A stretch of DNA of 64,000 nt from Lottia gigantea. Taxonomy: Eukaryota; Mollusca; Gastropoda; Lottiidae. Under the pieces are notes generated by a model that did not search any database, was not told where the DNA came from, and worked only from the letters and a program-made list of their open reading frames with translations. This document shows positions 1-12,100 of this stretch, piece after piece. The translations under genes and the position numbers were made by a program. The DNA lies in contig NW_008709540.1 of NCBI RefSeq assembly GCF_000327385.1, positions 625,815 to 689,814 of the forward strand. Direction: 5' to 3'. How positions within the stretch are numbered: position 1 is the first letter of the stretch; every line of letters starts with the position of its first letter.

Positions 1-127
1 TAGCATGCTACAGATTCATCAGATCATAAATAGTTAGTGGAGTCACCCAAAGAAAAAATAAATTAAGCTCTGTGGTTTTATCAATTAGCAATAACATTGT
101 TGCTCCATTAAAAAAATGTTTGCCTAC

Positions 128-3100
128 CTTCTCCGTGCTTGTCAGTGAACTGGAAAGCTTCAACCAATCTTAATGTTTCTTCAACAGAACGTCCCACTGG
201 TAGGTCATTTACTGTAATCTGTCTGACAACTCCTACTTGATCAATAATAAACAAACCCCTGAAAAATAAACAACCCCCTGAAATATAAACAACCCTATAA
301 TAAACAAGCCCTGGGCTATGAACAATCCCAATAATAAACAAAGCCAATAGAATATAAAATAAATAAACCCCAATAATAAACAAAGCCACTGGAATATAAA
401 ATAAATAAACCCCAATAATAAACAAAGCCACTGGAATATAAAATAAATAAACCCCAATAATAAACAAAGCCACTAGAATATAAAATAAATAAACCCCAAT
501 AATAAACAAAGCCACTGGAATATAAAATAAATAAACCCCAATAATAAACAAAGCCACTGGAATATAAAATAAATAAACCCCAATAATTAACAAAGCCACT
601 GGAATATAAAATAAATAAACCCCAATAATAAACAAAGCCACTGGAATATAAAATAAATATACCCCAATAATAAACAAAGCCACTAGAATATAAAATAAAT
701 AAACCCCAATAATTAACAAAGCTACTGGAATATAAAATAAATAAACCCCAATAATAAACAAAGCCACTGGAATATAAAATAAATAAACCCCAATAATAAA
801 CAAAGCCACTGGAATATAAAATAAATAAACCCCAATAATTAACAAAGCCACTGGAATATAAAATAAATAAACCCCAATAATAAACAAAGCCCACCTTAAA
901 GCTATGCCTTCCTCTTCTAATAAAACATCATATTCTTTTGATATTTCTTTACTAAAATCTGATAGTAGGGGATACTTTAACCCTCCAAGACCACCTGACT
1001 GGAAAATACAAACAGTTTTATTTTGGTCCACTCATAGGAATGATAAAAGATTGCTGTTTGTCAGGATCCCCAAAAAAAACAGGTTATTTTGACTCACAAA
1101 TTGCTATGTTACAGTACTTACATTATGTTGGACAGTGCTGGTATCATAACATAGTCTTATTCAAGGGTCTTATTACACATGTTTTCAAGATATTTATAAA
1201 AATTATAAACCAACCTTCCTGGGCATATTGATCCAAGCAAGATGGCTGAAATGTGAGTCTGTAGATACACCAACCACCTCTGTATTTAATGCATGAAATT
1301 TATCGATGTTATCACTAAACGCGATAATTTCTGTTGGACACACAAACGTACTGAAATAAGATCGTCAAAATATGAAACATGTCTTCAGAATGATTTGACT
1401 GAGAGGGAAGATGAAAGACAGGCCTTTATGTTGCTACTCAGCAAGGGTGTTCATTTCGCCATTTTGCAGATTTGGCATGCCCAAAATGTCAGGCTTCCAG
1501 TGGATATCAAGTATAGGTCCCATATTGACCAATCTGTTCATAGATAATGCCTTTTGTAACCTTTTCTTGCGTAAATAAATTAATAATGCATAGCCTAAAT
1601 TTGACCCTTTTTCAATAATTATTTCTGGCAATTTCTGCAATATCTGGGTGTTTTTGCCTACTGTTTTAAAATTCCAACTCCCCCATCTAAACAAGTTTTC
1701 CCCTGTCAGCACCCTTGAGTGTAAAGCTGTCATTAAATACTCACAAATCTAGAGGGTAGAAAAACAGAACAAGATATTTTCCACGGAAGTCTGAAAGTTG
1801 GATATTCTTAAACTGACCATTGACTACAGCTTGTCCAGAAAAATCTGGGGCTGTCTGCTGGATCCGAGGTGACCATAATGACCCACCTGATAATATAAAT
1901 CGGAAGCCATGAAGACAACATTACAGTGTTAAGGCTCACCCCTCAAGGTAAGAAAAATTTATTTTAATTTTAAAGCGTTTTCAAGAAAGAGGTCAATAAC
2001 TCCTATAAAACAATTGTTTTTTTTGGGGATTTTGATAGGGTTCATCCATGGGTGATAATAAACAGTTACACCAAGTTTCTTCAATATTCGCCAAGAATTG
2101 TGCCTCCTAGAGTGTTTACAAGCTAGAAATCAAACGAGTTTCCAAGCACAAAGGCAATTACTCATACTTGTTATTTTTCAATTCCTCAGATTTTCAATAG
2201 GTTTCATCCTTGGGTGATTACGAACACTTTTGTCAAATGTAGAGTGTGGACGGACGGACATGGGTGACAGCAATATACGCCCCCCAATTTCATGTGGGCG
2301 TATAAAAATGAAGTCTAAGATCATCAGACCTAGCTGGGTTTTACTATATAGAGTATGATATATAGACACAGCTTTATGTAACAACAATCACTGGTTAAAG
2401 TAAATGAATTAAAAAAGATTAATTGAAGATTAAATAAACAACTATTGCTGGTATTGGAGTCTTTTATTAATAGAAATTACATTGTTCATATAACTAACTA
2501 TGCTTAAAGTTGGAAATTGTTTTGAATATGAATAATTACAAGTTGATAAGTTTATCATATGCATGCGATAAACGAACACCTTCATCTCTGTTAAGGTCAG
2601 GCTGATATCTTCTGATGTGGATAGCTTCATGAAGTCTCCTGGTTTTATCTATGTGCTTATTGATTGTCAGTATGTTGGTGTTGTCAAAGTTGACTTTATG
2701 TCCTGTTTTCCTTCCCATAGCAAGATGTTCAGCCACAGCAGATGTTCCTTCATTGCCGGGCTTGTCTTGATGGTCTTTGAGTCGAACATCAAGGGGTCTC
2801 TTTGTTTCCCCTATATACGAGCTTCCACAGGAGCACTCAACTTGGTAGACACATCCCTTAGGTTTTTGGTTGTTGGAGGGATTCAATTTACCACTGGCTC
2901 TGAGCAAATCTTTAAGCGTTGAGTTGCCAGAGAACACTGTTTCAATGCCGACTGACTTTTTCAGGAATCTATATGACAGCCTTTGAGGAAAAGACCATGG
3001 AAACCTCTCCGATCTCACCAATCTGCTGGTTCCGGAAAGTTGATGACACCTTTGTCATGCTTAGAGCTGAAGATTACCCATCAGCTCTACTTCAGCATCT

Positions 3101-6100
3101 TAATGCTCAGCATAAGAGGATCAATTTCACCATGGAAGCAGAAGAAGATGACTCTATACCCTTTCTGGATGTGAGAATTAAGCGGTTAGGCGGTCAGTTG
3201 AAGACATGCGTGTATAGGAAACCTACACATACAGATCAGTATGTGAACTACCATTCCAACACCCCTCAACATGTCAAAAGGGCAGCCATCACAGCGCTGG
3301 TCAGAAGAGCTAAAAGGATTTGTGACCCAGAATACTTTCAACAAGAATTACAACACATCAAGAAAGTATTCTGCTTGCACAACAACTACCCTCCAGCCTT
3401 TGTACATCAAGCTTTTCGATCCGTATTAATGGCAAAACCAACCAACCAACAGCCTAATCTCAACAGACCATCAACCCGCTTAGCTATCCCATTCATCTCA
3501 TACCAAATCAAGAAGATCCTGAAAAAGTCAGTCGGCATTGAAACAGTGTTCTCTGGCAACTCAACGCTTAAAGATTTGCTCAAGGAGTTAAATTTTCCAT
3601 AACAGACAGAGATAAAGTTTGCTAATGGAGACTTAATCTGTCTAGATCTCTGTGTCTGTCAAAAACATAATAATGTTTCACTTGAAACTTAATTCTAGTA
3701 AAAATTTACTACAAAAAGGGACATAATTCATGATAAATCAATTTTCAATAAATTTCAAATTTAAATATCAACAGAGAAACTGACCTGAAATACACTGAAT
3801 ACAAAATATTGACAATTCACAGCAGAATTCGTATTTCTATAGAATAAAATATAAAACCCCTCCAGAATATTATATAATAAATAAAATAGGCTTATTATAT
3901 ACCAATTTTTATTTTTCACTACAATCGTCTGCCTATATATAATTGTTTCTCTCTATACTAAATAGCAATACTATGACAGCATGTCCCTGATACCATTATA
4001 GGCAAAAACCCTAACTAAACTAAACTAAAAAGAAAATAAAGAAATACCGCTGAAGTCAGAGAAAATACGATGTATATCTATAGTCCCTGACGCAATGTTA
4101 ACGGGGATCAGCATGCTGTTACAGTATTGTTTTATAACATATCTTAAGTTTCTTTGAATCTTTTCGTTGTATCAACATGTTGTGATGTTTGGCCATGGTA
4201 AAACTAAGTTTAATAAATAGCAACATCGGGTGGTTTCAACCCAGGGTGGTTTACCCCAGGGTGGTTTTACCCCAGGGTGGTTTTACCCCAGGGTGGTTTT
4301 AACCAGGGTGGTTTTACCCCAGGGTGGTTTTACCCCAGGGTGGTTTATACTGGTTGAAATATGTGATTTTGAGCACCCAAAACTGTTCTTTTGCAAGAAT
4401 TGTTTTGTTTTTCAACTTTTCACCTCTACAAGATCCTTTGTATCTTTTTGTTGTGATGTTAATGATAGTTAAAGTTTTATATACGATTCAGATACAAACT
4501 GACACTTCAGACCAGGGCTGCTGATATATTTTTTCTCAATCGGACCTTTTTCAACGGATGTTTTGTTGGTAATAAGACACTACTCTAGGACTATTAGTAT
4601 CCTACTGTAACTGTATTTTTAATATAACGAATGAGTGGTAATAATTATTATAACTGGTATTTTTACTTTCATTACATTTTAACACTGTCATACATCACAT
4701 TACAAAAACAAATATAAAGATAGTGGACCACAGCCATATACGCCCACCACGGCATGAGGATGGTAAATATTCAAGATTTTTGGGCAAGGGCAATAACTCT
4801 GCTTCTAACAGTTCAAAATAGCTCAAATTCGAACTTGATCTTTGTTTTACACATACCGAATTTCATTTGATTCCATAAAAAAATCTAGTTTTAGAGCGTT
4901 TACAAGCAAATGTTGACGGGCGGACAGACCGACTGATGGACAGGGGTGCCAACAATATACGTCCACAAAGAGAGATGTGGGCGTATAAAAAAGGTAACAT
5001 TTGTTATTTACAATGGTAGCCCGTGAAACCAAAGGGGATATTGCATGTTCGAAAATATTGTTTGCCCTCTTCTCCTCTGACGCTTTTCCGTGATGGTATT
5101 CCCACACTTATGTTTATAGTTGAAATTTATATCTATAGTCAAAACAAATTTACTACAAAAAGGGGACATAATTCATGATAATTCAACTGTTAATAATTTT
5201 AAAATTTTAAACATGAACAGAGAAACTGAGAAGTACCGAATATTCTAGAGTGTTTAAAAGCTGAAAATTTAATGTGTTTTCAAGCACAAGGGTAATTACT
5301 CATACTTATTATTTTTCAATTCCTCTGATTTTCAATAGGTTTCATTCTTGGGTGATTACGAACACTCACACCAAATTTTGACAAATGTAGAGTGTGGACG
5401 GACGGACAGACATGGGTGACAGCAATATACACCCCCCCATTTCATGTGGGCGTATAAAAATGTCTAAGATCATCAGACCTAGCTGGGTTTTACTATATAG
5501 AGTATGTTATATCTAGCTGATTATAAACAAGTTACTATTATAGACGTTGTAGTCAAACAGATATAATATTATGAACAAGGATTGTTATTCAACGCTTTTA
5601 TTCAACAGTCTTATTGTATATTAAATACTACAGGCCTCTATCATTCACTACCTTTCACATTGAAATCTATCTGTCATTTATATAATTATTTCATCCTGAT
5701 AAAATTGGTAAGGAGTTAAATCTTCCATAACAGACAGAGATAAAGTTTGCTAATGGAGACTAAATTTGTCTAGATCTCTGTGTCTGTCAAAAACATAATA
5801 ATGTTTCACTTGAAACTTAATTCTAGTAAAAATTTACTACAAAAAGGGACATAATTCATGATAATCAATTTTCAATAAATTTCAAATTTAAATATCAACA
5901 GAGAAACTGACCTGAAATACACTGAATACAAAATATTGACAATTCACAGCAGAATTCGTATTTCTATAGAATAAAATATAAAACCCCTCCAGAATATTAT
6001 ATAATAAATAAAATAGGCTTATTATATACCAATTTTTATTTTTCACTACAATCGTCTGCCTATATATAATTGTTTCTCTCAATACCAAATAGCAATACTA

Positions 6101-9100
6101 TGACAGCATGTCCCTGATACCATTATAGGCAAAAACCCTTACTAAAAGAAAATAAAGAAATACCGCTGAAGTCAGAGAAAATACGATGTATATCTATAGT
6201 CCTTGACGCAATGTTAACGGGGATCAGCATGCTGTTACAGTATTGTTTTATAACATATCTTAAGTTTCTTTGAATCTTTTCGTTGTATCAACATGTTGTG
6301 ATGTTTGGCCATGGTAAAACTAAATTTAATAAATAGCAACATCGGGTGGTTTCAACCCAGGGTGGTTTACCCCAGGGTGGTTTTACCCCAGGGTGGTTTA
6401 TACTGGTTGAAATATGTGATTTTGAGCACCCAAAACTGTTCTTTTGCAAGAATTGTCTTGTTTTTCAACTTTTCACCTCTACAAGATCCTTTATATCTTT
6501 TTGTTGTGATGTTAATCATAGTTAAAGTTTTATATACGATTCAGATACAAACTGACACTTCAGACTTATTTTTTCACAATCGGACCTTTTTCAACGGATG
6601 TTTTGTTGGTAATAAGACACTACTCTAGGACTATTAGTATCCTACTGTAACTGTATTTTTAATATAACGAATGAGTGGTAATAATTATTATAACTGGTAT
6701 TTTTACTTTCATTACATTTTAACACACTGTCATACATCACATTACAAAAACAAATATAAAGATAGTGGACCACAGCCATATACGCCCACCACGGCATGCG
6801 GATGATAAATATTCAAGATTTTTGGGCAAGGGCAATAACTCTGCTTCTAACAGTTGAAAATAGCTCAAATTCGAACTTGATCTTTGTTTTACACATACCG
6901 AATTTCATTTGATTCCATAAAAAAATCTAGTTTTAGAGCGTTTACAAGCAAATGTTGACGGGCGGACAGACCGACTGATGGACAGGGGTGCCAACTATAT
7001 ACGTCCACAAAGAGAGATGTGGGCGTATAAAAAAGGTAACATTTGTTATTTACAATGGTAGCCCGTGAAACCAAAGGGGATATTGCATGTTCGAAAATAT
7101 TGTTTGCCCTCTTCTCCTCTGACGCTTTTCCGTGATGGTATTCCCACACTTATGTTTATAGTTGAAATTTATATCTATAGTCAAAACAAATTTACTACAA
7201 AAAGGGGACATAATTCATGATAATTCAACTGTTAATAATTTTAAAATTTTAAACATGAACAGAGAAACTGAGAAGTACCGAATATTCTAGAGTGTTTAAA
7301 AGCTGAAAATTTAATGTGTTTTCAAGCACAAGGGTAATTACTCATACTTATTATTTTTCAATTCCTCTGATTTTCAATAGGTTTCATTCTTGGGTGATTA
7401 CGAACACTCACACCAAATTTTGACAAATGTAGAGTGTGGACGGACGGACAGACATGGGTGACAGCAATATACACCCCCCCATTTCATGTGGGCGTATAAA
7501 AATGTCTAAGATCATCAGACCTAGCTGGGTTTTACTATATAGAGTATGTTATATCTAGCTGATTATAAACAAGTTACTATTATAGACGTTGTAGTCAAAC
7601 AAGATATAATATTATGAACAAGGATTGTTATTCAACGCTTTTATTCAACAGTCTTATTGTATATTAAATACTACAGGCCTCTATCATTCACTACCTTTCA
7701 CATTGAAATCTATCTGTCATTTATATAATTATTTCATCCTGATAAAATTGGTAAGGAGTTAAATCTTCCATAACAGACAGAGATAAAGTTTGCTAATGGA
7801 GACTAAATTTGTCTAGATCTCTGTGTCTGTCAAAAACATAATAATGTTTCACTTGAAACTTAATTCTAGTAAAAATTTACTACAAAAAGGGACATAATTC
7901 ATGATAATCAATTTTCAATAAATTTCAAATTTAAATATCAACAGAGAAACTGACCTGAAATACACTGAATACAAAATATTGACAATTCACAGCAGAATTC
8001 GTATTTCTATAGAATAAAATATAAAACCCCTCCAGAATATTATATAATAAATAAAATAGGCTTATTATATACCAATTTTTATTTTTCACTACAATCGTCT
8101 GCCTATATATAATTGTTTCTCTCAATACCAAATAGCAATACTATGACAGCATGTCCCTGATACCATTATAGGCAAAAACCCTTACTAAAAGAAAATAAAG
8201 AAATACCGCTGAAGTCAGAGAAAATACGATGTATATCTATAGTCCTTGACGCAATGTTAACGGGGATCAGCATGCTGTTACAGTATTGTTTTATAACATA
8301 ACTTAAGTTTCTTTGAATCTTTTCGTTGTATCAACATGTTGTGATGTTTGGCCATGGTAAAACTAAGTTTAATAAATAGCAACATCGGGTGGTTTCAACC
8401 CAGGGTGGTTTACCCCAGGGTGGTTTTACCCCAGGGTGGTTTATACTGGTTGAAATATGTGATTTTGAGCACCCAAAACTGTTCTTTTGCAAGAATTGTC
8501 TTGTTTTTCAACTTTTCACCTCTACAAGATCCTTTATATCTTTTTGTTGTGATGTTAATCATAGTTAAAGTTTTATATACGATTCAGATACAAACTGACA
8601 CTTCAGACTTATTTTTTCACAATCGGACCTTTTTCAACGGATGTTTTGTTGGTAATAAGACACTACTCTAGGACTATTAGTATCCTACTGTAACTGTATT
8701 TTTAATATAACGAATGAGTGGTAATAATTATTATAACTGGTATTTTTACTTTCATTACATTTTAACACTGTCATACATCACATTACAAAAACAAATATAA
8801 AGATAGTGGACCACAGCCATATACGCCCACCACGGCATGAGGATGGTAAATATTCAAGATTTTTGGGCAAGGGCAATAACTCTGCTTCTAACAGTTCAAA
8901 ATAGCTCAAATTCGAACTTGATCTTTGTTTTACACATACCGAATTTCATTTGATTCCATAAAAAAATCTAGTTTTAGAGCGTTTACAAGCAAATGTTGAC
9001 GGGCGGACAGACCGACTGATGGACAGGGGTGCCAACAATATACGTCCACAAAGAGAGATGTGGGCGTATAAAAAAGGTAACATTTGTTATTTACAATGGT

Positions 9101-12100
9101 AGCCCGTGAAACCAAAGGGGATATTGCATGTTCGAAAATATTGTTTGCCCTCTTCTCCTCTGACGCTTTTCCGTGATGATATTCCCACACTTATGTTTAT
9201 AGTTGAAATTTATATCTATAGTCAAAACAAATTTACTACAAAAAGGGGACATAATTCATGATAATTCAACTGTCAATAATTTTTACATTTTAAACATGAA
9301 CAGAGAAACTGAGAAGTACCGAATATAAAATATTGAAAATTCACAACAGAATTAATATCTATGATAATAAAACATATCTCCCCTCCAGGTTGTGCCAATG
9401 ACCAATTTTTATTTTCACTAAAAGTGTCTGCCTATATATAATTGTTTCTCACCTATTCCTAAAAACAATACTGTGATAGCGTGTGCCCTGATTCATTTGT
9501 AAAACTAACGTTTCTCATTTATAAAACTCCAGCTACCGCAGAGGGTAGTTATAATATTGTTTTGTGGGTTTAGCTACATTAAAATGGGTGAATGTGTACA
9601 AAGTTCATAATAATAATAATAATAGTTATTAAATCCTATCTCCCCATTTTTCAAAGAGTCGCAGTGACTTAGTGAATTTGACGCTTACACGATAACCAGA
9701 GTTCTCTCCAAGCATAGATCAAAATAATTCCTTCTGATTTTTCATACCATTTTCAGTGATGCAGAACAGAGAGACTTATATGGAAAAAGCGTCTAGTCGT
9801 TCGGACAATAAACTGAGACCCTGTGTGCTACAGGCTGTGCATGTTAAAAAACCCTCGACAGTTGGAAATTGAAAAGGAGTAATAGTCTAATGCCACCGTC
9901 CTGACAAGAGTTTTCCTCATTGCAAACTGTCTTCATTAGATCAATAAAGGTAGGATGTTAACCTCCATTTATCTTTGTATGTATTTCAGCAATATCTGGG
10001 TAACCTGTTATTGAATGTGTCTAATCTGTACACACTACACAAGGTATATAATATAATGATACAGGTCACCATCTGACTTAGAACATATTTCCAATAAAAA
10101 TCTACTGGAAGAAGGGACATATTTCATGGTAATTACATTTTCAATAATAATACCCTGTATGGCTATCAACAACCAAACCAACAACACAGAATCATCTAAT
10201 TTGAACCAATCCAACTACTACGACTACGACCTAGTTAGCAATAACAGCAACTGCCAACATTAACTTGCCATCTACCAACCAACCATATATGGCAATATTC
10301 TGACAGCATGTCCCAATACCATGAAGCAAAACCTTAATAAACTGAACAATGTTAGCCAATTCCCTGCTATATGATAATGATAAGGGCATGCTGTTACAAT
10401 GTTGTTTTGAGGGTAGGTGTCATTATTTAAATGGGGTATAAATGAGTCTAAATCCTTTCTCCCCGTCCCAGCGTTCAACAAAATCATTTTGCTGAATTGG
10501 ATTAGGATGCTGTTAAATAAAATATTGTTTTGAGGGGATCAGTATGTTGTTACAATATTGTTTTGAGGGGATCAGTATGTTGTTACAATATTGTTTTGAG
10601 GGGATCAGTCTGTTGTTACAATATTGTTTTGAGGGGATCAGTATGTTGTTACAATATTGTTTTGAGGGGATCAGTATGTTGTTACAATATTGTTTTGAGG
10701 GGATCAGTCTGTTGTTACAATATTGTTTTGAGGGGATCAGTCTGTTGTTACATATTGTTTGGAGGGGATCAGTATGTTGTTACAATATTGTTTGGAGGGG
10801 ATCAGTATGTTGTTACAATATTGTTTTGAGGGGATCAGTCCGTTACAATATTGTTTTGAGGGGATCAGTATTTTGTTGCATTATGTCCTACTGATTACGA
10901 TAAAAGAATCAACATGTCTACAAAGATTTATCGGAGAACTCGTAGCTATAAAAGTCATTTGATCGAATACTGATAAAGATCTAGGCCCTAAATGAAATCG
11001 TAAATAAAAACAATCTTCATTGTTAAAGACTATTTTGGTAATGAATAGGCCTAGACATCAATGATGAAGATACAGGTCACTTCTTTGATTTATTTCATAG
11101 AAGCATTCTATAAATAGCATCACATCCATCCAGGTGTTGTGGGGTAACATATTGAATTGATAGCAAACAAGTTTCAGTACATTAATTGAGTACCGTTGTT
11201 GAAAATATTATTCCCTTTTGAAATTGTCTGTACATCCAATATCATTAGTAAAATTTAAAGTTTGTCATAAGATGATCAAAATTATACATGCCTTCCATTT
11301 TTAATTACTATTAGTAATATTAAACACATTTACATTTCAATAGATTTAGTTCTCTTTCAACTTTTGATTTGTAGATGGGTTGAAGGCCTATATAAGATTT
11401 AATTATGTTGGCGTTATATGATAAAGTTAACTTTAAATAGGTGAATCATACCTCTGTTAAGCACCTCCCTCCAGGAAGCTACCTATCTTGAGTATTTCTT
11501 TAACAAGGTATCTTTAAAGTACACACCCTATAGAAATCTTCACCCAGTACCTTGAACAAAATTGATGGTTAATGTCTTACGTAATTTTAAATTTCACTTG
11601 TTAGAAATTTTCATGATGAGATATCTTTATTATGTACATTACTTATGCACCTGATAAGTATTTGACACCTGATTCGACACTTGAGGACTTTAATACCCGT
11701 AAGAAGGTAGGACAGAAATATACAAAGATTAGCAACAACCTGACTTTTCTACTAAGATGCAGAGATAAGAATATCATCCCTAAGACTATCACCCTCACCC
11801 TCAACATATGTTGCTAAAGGATTGTGAGAAGTATTTAAAATTAGTCACTTTTCTAGGTTTCCATCCTATAAAATTGGTAACATTTACATCTTCAATAACA
11901 GAAAAAAATGTTTGCTATATAAACTAACAAAGACTTACTGCCTCTATCCCTACCAAAATACTTTTATATTAACACTCAAAACATAGTTCAATTGGCAATA
12001 CAAATTTATTAAAGTAAGGGACATAATTCATGATAAATCAATTATCAATAATTTTCAAGTTTGACCATTGAAAGACCATCTTAGAAGAAATATATCAAAC

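Larger units (their letters stand above)
3581..9325. repeat. Tandem array of ~2.04-kb units, three recent copies
   Basis: Unit starts at about 3581, 5710 and 7753, each opening with 'aggagttaaat.ttccataacag'. Matching landmarks are 2041-2043 bp apart (for example 4847, 6889 and 8930). Copies 2 and 3 differ at only a handful of positions over the length read. Copy 1 is about 85 bp longer, mainly from extra 16-bp repeats. Copy 3 breaks off near 9325. No protein gene was recognised: the short ORFs that recur in each unit are shared because the DNA is duplicated, not because of visible protein constraint. Confidence 0.95.

Noticed and set aside
108-1031. A single 307-residue protein with 14-residue hydrophobic repeats
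   Set aside because: The two ends are PRDX3 exons and the repeats are an intron with good splice signals that join R to GLFIID in phase. The open frame results from a 42-bp period.
1434-1733. 99-residue minus-strand ORF inside PRDX3 intron 3
   Set aside because: Lies between two PRDX3 exons with good splice sites; no family motif recognised.
4847-9190. Three copies of an 86-residue minus-strand ORF as a gene family
   Set aside because: They are copies of one 2-kb repeat unit and overlap a short inverted-repeat element; no protein motif or codon signal.
10530-10894. Cys-rich repeat ORF ([11 protein letters not shown])
   Set aside because: A 33-bp minisatellite in an intron, with several frames open at once.
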